Origin: Cystobacter fuscus
GTDB taxonomy: Bacteria > Myxococcota > Myxococcia > Myxococcales > Myxococcaceae
Assembly (NCBI RefSeq): GCF_002305875.1
Contig: NZ_CP022098.1
Span: 12,214,001 to 12,278,000, forward strand
Direction: 5' to 3'
DNA length: 64,000 bases
Shown here: positions 25,866-34,388 of the stretch, piece by piece
Layout of the letters: every line of letters begins with the position of its first letter
How positions within the stretch are numbered: position 1 is the stretch's first letter
The notes under the pieces: generated by a model
The model's database searches: none
What the model was told of the DNA's origin: nothing
Seen by the model: the letters and a program-made list of their open reading frames with translations, nothing else
Program-made: the position numbers and the translations under genes

Positions 25866-26510
25866 ATGACGACGACCCTCTACTTCTCCCGCAACCCCAA
25901 CCCGCGACTCGCGGTGGCCGTGGCCCGGCATCTGGCGGCGCCCGTCAGCTTCCAGTTCGCGGAGCCGCTGGCGCCAGGCCAGGCCGAGCGGTACCGGCAC
26001 CTGAACCCGTCGCTGCGCCTGCCCATCCTGGCCGAGGAAGGCGGGTCACTGTGGGAGGCGGATGCGATCGCCTGCCGGCTGTCGCAGATGGTGGGGTCGG
26101 ACTTTTGGCGCACCGGCCACGACCTGCCCGGCATGATCCGGTGGGTCAGCTGGGCGCGCGACCACTTCATGCGCGCCTGCGACACGGTGCACTTCGAACG
26201 GGGTACGAAACCGCGCTACGGCCTCGGACCGTTCAACCAGGCCGCGCTGGACGAAGGGCTGTCGCATTTCCATGCGAGCGCCACGATCCTCGAGGACCAG
26301 CTGCGCGACCGCGACTGGCTGCTGCCGAGCGGGCTCAGCTATGCGGACTTCCGCATGGCGGTGTTCCTGCCGTTCAACGACGTGGCGCGCCTGCCGCTCG
26401 CGGACTACCCAGCCGTGGACCGGTGGCACCAACGGCTGATGGCGCTGCCGGCGTGGGCGGATCCGTTCGCGGGCTTGAGCGCGCCGGAGTTGCCGCCGGT
26501 GCCGGCTTGA
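25866..26510 (+). CDS. Glutathione S-transferase-like protein
   Basis: 214 residues. Thioredoxin-fold N-terminal domain (1-75: TTLYFSRNPNPRLAVAVARH, LNPSLRLPILAEE, LWEADAIACRLSQM). The helical C-terminal domain (90-214) has GLSYADFRMAVFLPF matching the N-capping box of GSTs. The first active-site position has Ser (YFSRNPN), as in several bacterial GSTs. Likely cytosolic. It conjugates or transfers glutathione, substrate unknown. It begins 87 bp after the AraC gene and could be read through from it. Confidence 0.85.
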   Translation: MTTTLYFSRNPNPRLAVAVARHLAAPVSFQFAEPLAPGQAERYRHLNPSLRLPILAEEGGSLWEADAIACRLSQMVGSDFWRTGHDLPGMIRWVSWARDHFMRACDTVHFERGTKPRYGLGPFNQAALDEGLSHFHASATILEDQLRDRDWLLPSGLSYADFRMAVFLPFNDVARLPLADYPAVDRWHQRLMALPAWADPFAGLSAPELPPVPA

Positions 26511-26554
26511 GGCGACGCCGAACCCGGCTCGGACGGGTTTCCAGGTGGGAACAC

Positions 26555-26908
26555 TCAGCGCACGTCGACGAGGACGTCGAAGCCGCCGTAGATCATACGC
26601 TTGCCGTCGAAGACGGAGTTCATGTCCATCTTCATGCGCGGGTCCTTCATGATCTTCTCGTTGCCCTCGTCGCGCGCCTGCTTCGAGGACCAGAAGATCC
26701 ACGAGAAGACCACCACCTCCCCGGCCTCGGCCTTCACCGCGCCCTTGAAGTCGGTCACCTTGCCGTCGGGCACCTCGTCCCCCCAGCACTCGACGACGTG
26801 CGTGGCACCGTGCTCCTTGAACAGCGCGGCGGCCTCCTCGGCCATCTTGCGGTAGGCGTCCTTCTTGCCCGCGGGCACCGGCACCACGAATCCATCGACG
26901 TAGCTCAT
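26555..26908 (-). CDS. DUF1428 family protein
   Basis: 117 residues starting MSYVDGFVVPVP; AGGAG lies seven bases before ATG 26908, and a GTG one codon upstream is possible. Matches the DUF1428 (dimeric alpha/beta-barrel-like) family in start and length: KDAYRKMAEEAAALFKEHGA, VVECWGDEVPDGKVTDF, PRMKMDMNSVFDGKRMIYGG. Family members are small cytosolic proteins of unknown chemistry. It is convergent with the GST. Confidence 0.85.
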   Translation of the reverse strand: MSYVDGFVVPVPAGKKDAYRKMAEEAAALFKEHGATHVVECWGDEVPDGKVTDFKGAVKAEAGEVVVFSWIFWSSKQARDEGNEKIMKDPRMKMDMNSVFDGKRMIYGGFDVLVDVR

Positions 26909-26966
26909 CACGCTTCTCCTGGACTGCTTCGTTGGGACTCCGAGGATAGCCTCTCCGCGGGGCGTG

Positions 26967-27245
26967 TCAGGCCAATGGCGACGCCGGAGCGAAGAACTCG
27001 TGGTGGCACTGATGCTCGGGCACCCCCAACTCTTTCAAGGAGCGCTGGATGGACGCCATGAAGGACGTGGGTCCGAGGAAGTAGACGTCGATGTCCCGCT
27101 CCCGGGGCAGCCATTGCGCGAGCAGCGCGAGATGAGCAGCTCGGCGAGCTGTTGGTAGGCGGCGCCCCACGCGGCCAGCACCTCGCCCGTCGCGATCTCC
27201 GCGCCGAGCACCTCGCGGATGGAGCGCAGCAGGCTGTCTGCTGGA
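26967..27245 (-). pseudogene. Flavohaemoglobin (hmp) remnant with large internal deletion
   Basis: Two ends of the same protein lie back to back. About 27245-27140 encodes the end of the globin domain (LLRSIREVLGAEIATGEVLA, AWGAAYQQLAELLI). About 27115-26967, in another frame, encodes the extreme C-terminus (RDIDVYFLGPTSFMASIQRS, LKELGVPEHQCHHEFFAP). The globin start, the FAD domain and most of the NAD domain, well over 200 residues, are gone. Normal Hmp is about 400 residues and detoxifies nitric oxide. The remnant cannot function. Confidence 0.8.
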
Positions 27246-27494
27246 GATGAATGGATTCTGCGCCGGCCCGGAGTGCGGCTCATGGGCTAGCGGAAATTGA
27301 TCGGCGCACCTGTTATGCGCGTCATCCTTGCCCTCGTGCGGCACCGGGATGGGTTCGTACCTGCGGCGGCACTCCCGCTCCGAGGTTTCGATGAGGCCCA
27401 GAGGGGGGAAATCCGGGCCCTTTGGCTCCGGCTTGGGCTTCTGTTCCGGCGAGGGATTCTGCGGGGCGGGGCACGCCAGGGAGCACCGCGCCGC

Positions 27495-27815
27495 TCACTG
27501 CCCCGCGTCCACCTCCTCCGCCACCGCCTCCCCCTGCTCGCGCGCCGCCGCGCGGGCGATGGCGTGCGCGGACATGGGCGCGGTGAGCATCAGGAACACC
27601 GCCACGAGCAGCGCACGGCACATGAGCGGCCACTGGCCCGAGCCCACCGCCCCCATCAGGATGATGACGACGCCCACGAACACCGCCTGCCCCGCCGCGT
27701 GCACCCGCATGAGGATGCCCGGCAGGCGGATGATGCCCACCACCGACACCGTCACCGCCACGAGCCCCAGCAGCACCAGCGCGTCCGCCACCCACTTGAA
27801 CGCCTCGGCGCTCAT
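27495..27815 (-). CDS. mrpG: Mrp antiporter subunit G
   Basis: 106 residues from ATG 27815, overlapping mrpF by four bases (ATGA). Three membrane segments: ALVLLGLVAVTVSVVGIIRL, AVFVGVVIILMGAV and LLVAVFLMLTAPMSAHAI. IRLPGILMRVHAAGQA matches the conserved PhaG/MnhG loop. It is a small subunit of the Mrp (Mnh/Pha) Na+(K+)/H+ antiporter in the inner membrane. Last gene of the mrpCDEFG piece. Confidence 0.93.
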   Translation of the reverse strand: MSAEAFKWVADALVLLGLVAVTVSVVGIIRLPGILMRVHAAGQAVFVGVVIILMGAVGSGQWPLMCRALLVAVFLMLTAPMSAHAIARAAAREQGEAVAEEVDAGQ

Positions 27816-28084
27816 CGCGGCCCCGCCTTGTGCTCCGCGTGGTGCCGCGTGGCCGCCACCGTCTGCACGTAGGAGACGAGCGCCAGTACCAACGCCGCGT
27901 CCAGGTAGCCCGTCACCCCGCGCCAGGCGCCGAACAGCCCCAGCACCGCCACGAACACCAGCGCCAGCGTGTCCAGCGCCAGCACCACGTCCAGCGTCGA
28001 GCGCGCCCGCGCCGACACCACCACCAACACGCCGAGCAGCCCCATCAGCCACACCAGCGCCACGTAGAAGACGACGTCGTGCAT
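27812..28084 (-). CDS. mrpF: Mrp antiporter subunit F
   Basis: 90 residues from ATG 28084 (MHDVVFYVALVWLMG). Three membrane helices, with VVVSARARSTLDVVLALDTL as the family-typical loop (usually RxxxGPSxxDRVLALD). It is required for Mrp assembly and cation transport. Starts 19 bases after mrpE and overlaps mrpG. Confidence 0.9.
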   Translation of the reverse strand: MHDVVFYVALVWLMGLLGVLVVVSARARSTLDVVLALDTLALVFVAVLGLFGAWRGVTGYLDAALVLALVSYVQTVAATRHHAEHKAGPR

Positions 28085-28103
28085 GGGCTCGCCACCTCCC
28101 GCT

Positions 28104-28595
28104 TCAAGGGAACACCGCCCGCTGGCGCTCCCGGTAGAACCGCTCCAGCTCCGCGCGGAACTCCTCCGCTCGCGACGCATCCGCCAGGTGGAAGCGCATC
28201 ACCCGCCGCTCCCAGTCGATGCCCAGCAGCACCGAGCCCGGCGACATGCTCGCCAGCAGCGCCGACACCCGCGCCCCTCCGTCCGTGCGCTCTCCCAGCG
28301 CCACCTCCACCTCCCCCTGCCGCTCCGCCGGCCGGGGCCCGAGCATCAGCCACCCCATGCGCCAGGTGCCCCGCACCACGTCCACCAGCACCGCGCCCAC
28401 CAGCACCCCGAAGGCCCACAGCCGCCTCGGCCCCACCGCTCCCGGAGCCCGCCCGTCCAGCAGCCAGCGCCCACTCCACGCGAGCAGCCCCGCCGACACC
28501 CCGGCCCCCAGCGCGACGTCCGCCACCGTCACCTGGCCCACCATCAACACGAACACCCCGGTGAGCAGCACCCACGGCACTCCCCAATGCTTCAT
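28104..28595 (-). CDS. mrpE: Mrp antiporter subunit E
   Basis: 163 residues from ATG 28595, overlapping the mrpD stop (ATGA). Hydrophobic N-terminus (WVLLTGVFVLMVGQVTVADV), second segment LWAFGVLVGAVLVDVVRGTW, then a soluble C-terminal domain (SPGSVLLGIDWERRVMRFHL), as in MnhE/PhaE. Part of the inner-membrane Mrp complex. Confidence 0.92.
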   Translation of the reverse strand: MKHWGVPWVLLTGVFVLMVGQVTVADVALGAGVSAGLLAWSGRWLLDGRAPGAVGPRRLWAFGVLVGAVLVDVVRGTWRMGWLMLGPRPAERQGEVEVALGERTDGGARVSALLASMSPGSVLLGIDWERRVMRFHLADASRAEEFRAELERFYRERQRAVFP

Positions 28596-29968
28596 GGCCC
28601 TCCTCCCCCCACGAGCGCCCCCGCCACCCGGGCACTCACCGCGAGCAGCGGCTCGGGCCACACGCCCACCCCCACCCCCACCAACGCCAGCGCCAGCACC
28701 ACCCCGCTCGCCGCCCCGTCATGCGCCTCGCGCGCACGGGCCTCCACCCAGTACAGGCGCTGGAAGGTGCGCGCGAGCGCCACCAGCGACAGCACGCTCG
28801 AGAGCACGACGAAGCCCGCCAGCCACCAGCGCTCGCCGACGAGCATCGCGCGCAAGAGCTCCGTCTTGGCGAGGAAGCCCAACGACAGCGGCAGGCCCGC
28901 GGAGCTGAAGGCCGCCGCCGCGAAGGCCGCGCGCGAGCGCGACCCCGGCAACCCCATGGCGAGGAACAGCACCGCCTTGTCCAGCGAGCCCGACAGCGCG
29001 AGCAGCACCGCCGCCGCCACGCCCGGCCCCGACCCGAGCCCCAGCGCCGCGAAGAGGTAGCCCGCCTGGGCGATGGACGCGTACGCCAGCGTCTCCGCGG
29101 GCACCTGCCGCGCGAGCGCGAGCAGCGAGCCGTAGACGAGGCTCGCTCCGCCCAGCACCGCCAGCACCTCGGCGCCATGCGCGAGGGTGTCGCCGAGCAC
29201 TCCCGGGCCCAGGCGCACCAGCGCGTAGCTGCCGATGTTCACCAGCGCCCCGGCGAAGATGGCGGCGATGGACGTGCTCACCCCCCGGTACACCGCCGGC
29301 GCCCAGAAGTGGAACGGGAAGAGCCCCAGCTTCACCCCGAAGGCGCTGAGCAGCAGTGCCCCCGGCACTTCGAGCCGGCGCGTGTGGGGGCTGGCCACCC
29401 ACTCGGCGATGCCTCCCATGTCCAGCGTCCCCGTGGCCTGGTAGAGCATCACCACCGCCGTGAGGAAGAACACCGAGCCCATGAGGTTCACCACCACGAA
29501 GGTGAAGCCCGCCCGCAGCGCCGAGGCCCCCCGGCCGTAGCTCGCCAGCGCGAAGGCCGCGCCCATGGACAGCTCGAAGAAGACGTAGAAGTTGAACGCG
29601 TCCGCGGTGAGGAACGCCCCGTTGAGCCCCGCGGCCAGGAAGAGCACCAGCGCCGGGAAGCTGCGCGTGCCGATGCCCTCGAGCAGCTCGCACAGGAGTG
29701 CCCCGGCGAGCACCGCGTTGGTCACCACGCAGAAGAGCACCGACAGCACATCCGCGCGCAGGCGGATGCCCATACCCACCGGCCACCCTCCGGCGACCAC
29801 CTCGGGCACGGGGCCGTGCAGGGCCGCGGGCAGCAGCGCGAGGCTCGCCCCGAGCACCCCCACGAGCCCCACCACCGCCAGGACGGCCACGGCCTTCTTG
29901 CGCCCGTCCAGGAAGGAGAGCACGGCGGCCAGCCCCCACGCGCCCACCAGGGGCAACACGAGCGGCAT
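28592..29968 (-). CDS. mrpD: Mrp antiporter subunit D (NuoN/NuoL-like)
   Basis: 458 residues with about 13-14 membrane helices and the proton-antiporter domain shared with complex I: FYVFFELSMGAAFALASYGR carries the conserved Glu, KLGLFPFHFWAPAVYRGVST the conserved Lys/His region, and AGLPLSLGFLAKTELLRAML the later conserved segment. It is one of the two ion-translocating subunits. It overlaps mrpC by one base (TGATG) and mrpE by four. Confidence 0.93.
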   Translation of the reverse strand: MPLVLPLVGAWGLAAVLSFLDGRKKAVAVLAVVGLVGVLGASLALLPAALHGPVPEVVAGGWPVGMGIRLRADVLSVLFCVVTNAVLAGALLCELLEGIGTRSFPALVLFLAAGLNGAFLTADAFNFYVFFELSMGAAFALASYGRGASALRAGFTFVVVNLMGSVFFLTAVVMLYQATGTLDMGGIAEWVASPHTRRLEVPGALLLSAFGVKLGLFPFHFWAPAVYRGVSTSIAAIFAGALVNIGSYALVRLGPGVLGDTLAHGAEVLAVLGGASLVYGSLLALARQVPAETLAYASIAQAGYLFAALGLGSGPGVAAAVLLALSGSLDKAVLFLAMGLPGSRSRAAFAAAAFSSAGLPLSLGFLAKTELLRAMLVGERWWLAGFVVLSSVLSLVALARTFQRLYWVEARAREAHDGAASGVVLALALVGVGVGVWPEPLLAVSARVAGALVGGGGP

Positions 29969-30354
29969 CAGCGCTCCTCCGGCTCGGACGGCTCTCGCGT
30001 GAGCGACTGCTCTTCCTCCAGCTCGGCGTGCACCACGTCGCGCAGGTCCAGCGAGCCGTGCTGCTCGTGCATCCGGTAGACGAACGCCAGCAGCAGCGCC
30101 GAGGTGGCGAAGCCGATGACGATGGCGGTGAGCGCCAGCGCCTGGGCGAGCGGATCCGTCATCACCACCCGGGTGGCGCCCTCGTCGTGCAGGGGCTCGC
30201 CGCGCTCGGGAAAGCCCGTGGAGAGGATGAAGAGGATGGCCGAGTTGGTGAGCAGCAGCCCTCCCGCGGCCATGCGCACCAGATCCCTCTTGAGCGTGAG
30301 CAGCACCCCCACGCCGAAGAGCAGCCCCACCGTGAGGGCCACGGCGGCGTTCAC
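29968..30354 (-). CDS. mrpC: Mrp antiporter subunit C (NuoK-like)
   Basis: 128 residues from GTG 30354 (VNAAVALTVGLLFGVGVLLT); an upstream ATG would add a 49-residue unconserved leader. Three helices: the NuoK-like start, LLLTNSAILFILSTGF, and DPLAQALALTAIVIGFATSA, whose DPLxQALxLTAIVI is diagnostic of MnhC. First gene of this operon half; mrpB, expected just upstream, is about 11 kb away at 41412. Confidence 0.93.
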   Translation of the reverse strand: MNAAVALTVGLLFGVGVLLTLKRDLVRMAAGGLLLTNSAILFILSTGFPERGEPLHDEGATRVVMTDPLAQALALTAIVIGFATSALLLAFVYRMHEQHGSLDLRDVVHAELEEEQSLTREPSEPEER

Positions 30355-30416
30355 GCGGGGCTCCAGGTCACGGGCGGAGGGAAAGGCGGGCACATCGGTC
30401 GGTCGGTTCCCGGAGT

Positions 30417-30466
30417 GGAAGGGACCCCGAGGGCAGGCACGTCCTACTTCCCGGGGAGTCCCTTCC
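30417..30466. other. Long-loop inverted repeat before mrpC
   Basis: GGAAGGGAC (30417-30425) and GTCCCTTCC (30458-30466) form a perfect 9-bp stem with a 32-base loop, in the 239-bp gap between the Cys-rich lipoprotein gene and mrpC. It may be a weak terminator or a regulatory site. Confidence 0.35.
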
Positions 30467-30593
30467 TCATACAAGGCGAGGCGCCCCCAGTGGCCGGGCA
30501 CGAACGGGGGCGCGGGCGGGCACGTCCGTTAGGGAACGTTCTGGCCCATGAAGTGCCGCCTCCCTACACGGCGCGCGGGGACGCACACCCGGC

Positions 30594-31742
30594 TCAAATG
30601 CAGACGCCCTTCTGCACGTGCTGGCAGGAGCCATTCGTGGCACAGAAGTCGATGGTGCACGCCTTGCCGTCATCACACCGCGCATGGTCCACCGCGTTGT
30701 CGGGACAGACGCCGCTCGTCCCCGAGCACCGCGCCGCGCTGTCACACACGCCCGCCGCCGCGCGGCACACCTGGCCCGCGGGCAGATAGCGATCGACCGG
30801 GCACGCGGGGCTCACGCCATCACAGACCTCGGCCGGATCGCACCCACCCGTGGAAGGCTGGCACACGGAGCCCGCCGCCACCTTGCGATCCCCGGGGCAC
30901 GCGACGCCCACTCCGTCACACCGCTCCTCCACGTCGCACATGCCCCGCGAGGGCCGGCACACCACGTCCGGGCCCACGCGCCGGTCCCCCGGACACACGC
31001 CCGCGCCACACACCTCTTCCTGGTCGCACACCCCGGCCGCCGCCCGGCACGTGCGCGCCTCGCAATCCGGATCCCGGCAGTCGACGAGCCCATCACAGTC
31101 ATTGTCCTGCCCATCCCCACACGCCCGCTCCGTCGAGCCCCCCGGGCAGACGCACGCGGAGCCCCCACACGTCTGGCCCTGGGCACCACACGCGCGTGCG
31201 CCACAGTCCGGATCCGCGCAGTCCACCAGCCCATCACAGTCATTGTCCCGCCCATCACCGCACTGGCTCTCGCGCGGCTCCGACTTCACGCAGACACAGG
31301 TGCCCGAGCCCGGCTCACAGCGAGGCGTGTCTTTGCCACATTGCGCATCCATGACACACGCCACGCCTCCCGTGCCGCACGCGGTGGGCGCGGTGCCGGG
31401 CAGACAGGTATTTCCCTGGCAGCAGCCCCCCGCGCACGACGTCGAATCACAGACGCACTGGCGGCCCTCGCACCGCTGCCCCTCGCCACACGTCTCGCAC
31501 GGGCCCCACGTCCCACCGCTCCCGCATGTCTGGATTCCCGCGCAGCCCTCCTCGCACGCCCGTGTCGCGCCCACCACGCACGGCGGCCCGGCGTCCGGGT
31601 CCTCGACACATACACCCTCCACACACGCCCTGCCCCCCGTACACGGCCAGCCCCACTCGGGCGCGCACTCCTCCGAGCGGGACGGACCACAGCCGAGCAC
31701 CATCCACACCCCCACCAACACTCCCCAGACCCCTCGACCCAT
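30594..31742 (-). CDS. Cys-rich disintegrin-like lipoprotein
   Basis: 382 residues from ATG 31742. The signal peptide ends at lipobox VLGC (Cys18). The mature protein is very rich in Cys. It carries two DGRDNDCDGLVDCADPDC-type modules common in deltaproteobacterial surface proteins (about residues 165-225). Several disintegrin-like units follow (about 225-355: GVCDQEEVCG, RGMCDVEERCDGVGVACPGD, GGCDPAEVCDGVSPACPVDR), and then CDDGKACTIDFCATNGSCQH. Such proteins are surface-exposed and disulfide-bonded. Function unknown, perhaps adhesion. It has no link to the Mrp genes it follows. Confidence 0.8.
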   Translation of the reverse strand: MGRGVWGVLVGVWMVLGCGPSRSEECAPEWGWPCTGGRACVEGVCVEDPDAGPPCVVGATRACEEGCAGIQTCGSGGTWGPCETCGEGQRCEGRQCVCDSTSCAGGCCQGNTCLPGTAPTACGTGGVACVMDAQCGKDTPRCEPGSGTCVCVKSEPRESQCGDGRDNDCDGLVDCADPDCGARACGAQGQTCGGSACVCPGGSTERACGDGQDNDCDGLVDCRDPDCEARTCRAAAGVCDQEEVCGAGVCPGDRRVGPDVVCRPSRGMCDVEERCDGVGVACPGDRKVAAGSVCQPSTGGCDPAEVCDGVSPACPVDRYLPAGQVCRAAAGVCDSAARCSGTSGVCPDNAVDHARCDDGKACTIDFCATNGSCQHVQKGVCI

Positions 31743-31879
31743 GAACGGCGGCTCCCTCGACCCTGGCACCCGGCCAGGCAATGGTTTCGCCGTGCCGCCA
31801 GAGCAATCCGCCTGCCATGCGCCCCTCGAAGGGAGAGCGGCGATCCTGCTCATCTCCCCCGTGGGACACTCATCTCCAC

Positions 31880-32446
31880 TCAGGGAACGAGCCAGAGCGC
31901 TCCCAACCCGAGTTCCACCGCCTCGAAGGGCTCGGCGCGCACCGGCACGTCTCCCGCGTGGGTCTCCGTCCGGGCCCAGCCCCCCGCGTCCCTCCGGAAG
32001 ACCTCCAGCGTGCGCGCGAGCGGATCGATGAGCCACGCATGGCTCACGCCCTCGCGGAAGTACACCGGCAGCTTGCGGTGCCGATCCACCCGCGCCGTGG
32101 AGGGTGACAACACCTCGCACACCCAGTCCGGCGCGAGCGGAACGAAGGGCTCTCGCGCGGAAGGCGGCTGGGGCATGCGCTCACGGCGCCAGCCCGCCAG
32201 GTCCGGCACGAGCACATCCCGCCCCAGGTGGAGTTCGGGCTCATCCAAGAACCACCAGCCCCCCGGCCCTCCGCGTCCGAGGGAAAAAGGGCCTCCCAGC
32301 TCGACGCCCAACAAGAAGGCGCAGTGCGCATGGCCCACCGCGGGCCGGGGCGAGGCCAGCAGCTCGTCCTCCAGCAGCTCGCCCACCCACCCGTCCGGCA
32401 GGGCCTCGATGTCCGCATACGTCGCCGGCTTCTTGCCCCGTCCCAT
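31880..32446 (-). CDS. Uma2 family PD-(D/E)XK protein
   Basis: 188 residues from ATG 32446; ATG 32464 and 32515 are alternatives. Uma2 motifs: KPATYADIEALPDGWVGELL at the start, LVPDLAGWRRERMPQ carrying the family's PDL, DWVCEVLSPSTARVDRHRKL carrying the E-V-L-S-P-S-T box, and YFREGVSHAWLIDPLARTLE. The fold is a restriction-nuclease type found in huge numbers in cyanobacteria and myxobacteria. Biological role unknown. Confidence 0.85.
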   Translation of the reverse strand: MGRGKKPATYADIEALPDGWVGELLEDELLASPRPAVGHAHCAFLLGVELGGPFSLGRGGPGGWWFLDEPELHLGRDVLVPDLAGWRRERMPQPPSAREPFVPLAPDWVCEVLSPSTARVDRHRKLPVYFREGVSHAWLIDPLARTLEVFRRDAGGWARTETHAGDVPVRAEPFEAVELGLGALWLVP

Positions 32447-32564
32447 CTTCAACCCCTGACCCATGCGCCGCGCCTCCTGGAGGATCAACACCCGTGGGGC
32501 CGTGCTCTTCCCCACTCCTCCAGTCTACCCGGCCGTCCGACATCCGAGGTCGGGTGGGACGGGC

Positions 32565-34316
32565 TCAGCCCTCGAACATGCTCCGCACGCGCGTGGCGAG
32601 CGCGTCCGGATCGAAGGGCTTGGTGATCATCTGCATGCCCGCGTCCAGGTAGCCCGTGCCGAACACGGCGTTCTCCGCGTAGCCCGTCATGAAGAGCACC
32701 TTGAGCCCCGGGCGCAGCTCGCGCGCGGCGTCCGCCAGTTGCCGCCCATTGAGCCCCGGCAACCCGATGTCCGTCACGAGCAGATCAATGCGCTTCTTCG
32801 ACTGCACCACCTTGAGCCCCTCGGGCCCATCCGCCGCCTCGATCGTCCGGTAGCCCAGCTCCCCGAGGATCTCCAACACCAGCTCGCGCAACAGCGGCTC
32901 GTCCTCGACGACGAGCACCGTCTCGCCCTCCGCCCGCGCGGCCACCGGCGCCCCCGCCACCGCCCCCTCCTCCAGCGCCTCGCCCAGGAAGCGCGGCAGG
33001 AAGAGCGTCACGCTCGTGCCCCGGCCCACCTCGCTGTCGATGCGCACGTGGCCCTCGGACTGCCGGGCGAAGCCGTAGATCATCGACAACCCCAGGCCCG
33101 TGCCCTGGCCCAGCGGCTTGGTGGTGAAGAAGGGCTCGAACGCCCGGGCGATCACGTCCGGCGGCATGCCACTGCCCGTGTCCGTCACGCGGATGCGCAC
33201 GTACGCGCCCGGCGCCAGGTCTCTCGGCGCCGTGGGGTCGCCCGCATCCAGCCGGGTGTTCTCCGTCTCCAGCGTCAGCCTCCCCCCGGACGGCATCGCA
33301 TCGCGCGCGTTGATGACGAGGTTGAGCAGCGCGTTCTCCAGTTGGTGCGGATCACACAGCGTGTGCCAGAGCCCCTCGGCCGGGTGCACCTCGAGCTGGA
33401 TGGAGGGGCCGATCGTCCGGCGCATCAGCTCCTCGAGCGAGACGATGAGCGCGTGAGCCTCCACGGGCCGGGGCTCGAGCGGCTGGCGCCGCGAGAAGGC
33501 GAGCAGCCGGTGGGTGAGCGCCGCGGCGCGGTTGACCGAGGCCATGGCCGAGTTGATGTAGCGCGGAGCCTGATCCACCTGGCCCAGCTCCAATCGCTTC
33601 TGGAGAATGGACAGCGAGCCGAGGATGCCGGACAGCAGGTTGTTGAAGTCGTGCGCGATGCCGCCGGTGAGCTGGCCCACCGCCTCCATCTTCTGGGCGT
33701 GGCGCAGGGCCTCCTCGGCGCGTCCGCGCTCGGCGATCTCCGACTGGAGCCGGGCGTTGGCGGCGGCGAGCTCGTGCGTGCGCTCGGCCACGCGCGTCTC
33801 CAGGGTCTCGTTGAGCACGCGCAGCGAGTCCTCGGCGGCGCGCCGCTCGTGCACGTCCTCCGTCATGCCGTGCCAGCGCAGGATGTCCCCCTTCGGGCCG
33901 AGCAGGGGCAGGGCACGCGTGTGCATCCACCGGTAGTCCCCCCGGGACAGGCGCATGCGGTACTCGGCCTCGAAGGGGCCCGTGGAGGAGATGGCCCGCG
34001 CCCACGCCGCGGAGACCGCCGAGCGATCATCGGGGTGCACCAGGCGCAGCCACCCGTCTCCAAGCGCCGCCTCGCGCTCCGTGCCCGTCAACTCCACCCA
34101 GCTCTCGGGCAGGCCGGTGATGCGGCCCTCGGGGTCCGCCGTCCAGGAGATCCTCGGCGCGAGCCGCACCAGGGCGGAGGGATGGGTGCCCTCCCCGGGA
34201 GGTCCAATCCAGGTCCCATTGGCCTCCGCCCACGCCAGTGCCTGGCGCAGCCGCGCGTTCTCCGCCTCGAGCGTGGCCAGTCGCTCGCTCGGCGCCGTGT
34301 CCATTGGAGTGCCCAC
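32565..34316 (-). CDS. Hybrid sensor histidine kinase with PAS and receiver domains
   Basis: 583 residues, no membrane segment. Order: short coiled coil (8-33), PAS_3 (about 50-160: PRISWTADPEGRITGLPESW, YRWMHTRALPLLGPKGDILR), coiled coil (165-210), HisKA with H222 in GGIAHDFNNLLSG, HATPase_c (about 320-442: NLVINARDAM, DTGSGMPPDVI, GTGLGLSMIYGFA), receiver (about 465-583) with phospho-acceptor D516 in LLVTDIGLPG, K after MITKPFD. It senses a cytosolic signal and phosphorelays internally. ATG 34304 is an alternative start. No partner regulator is nearby. Confidence 0.93.
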   Translation of the reverse strand: MGTPMDTAPSERLATLEAENARLRQALAWAEANGTWIGPPGEGTHPSALVRLAPRISWTADPEGRITGLPESWVELTGTEREAALGDGWLRLVHPDDRSAVSAAWARAISSTGPFEAEYRMRLSRGDYRWMHTRALPLLGPKGDILRWHGMTEDVHERRAAEDSLRVLNETLETRVAERTHELAAANARLQSEIAERGRAEEALRHAQKMEAVGQLTGGIAHDFNNLLSGILGSLSILQKRLELGQVDQAPRYINSAMASVNRAAALTHRLLAFSRRQPLEPRPVEAHALIVSLEELMRRTIGPSIQLEVHPAEGLWHTLCDPHQLENALLNLVINARDAMPSGGRLTLETENTRLDAGDPTAPRDLAPGAYVRIRVTDTGSGMPPDVIARAFEPFFTTKPLGQGTGLGLSMIYGFARQSEGHVRIDSEVGRGTSVTLFLPRFLGEALEEGAVAGAPVAARAEGETVLVVEDEPLLRELVLEILGELGYRTIEAADGPEGLKVVQSKKRIDLLVTDIGLPGLNGRQLADAARELRPGLKVLFMTGYAENAVFGTGYLDAGMQMITKPFDPDALATRVRSMFEG

Positions 34317-34388
34317 GGATTTCTACAGAACACCGGGCACCGGGTCCGTCAAGCGAAGGGGGCGGGCGAAGTCCCGCTCCGCCGGAAA

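Noticed and set aside
30502..32120. N-terminal extension of the Cys-rich lipoprotein up to 32120
   Set aside because: The extra 126 residues are antisense to nothing useful, show no conservation, and the signal peptide begins at 31742.
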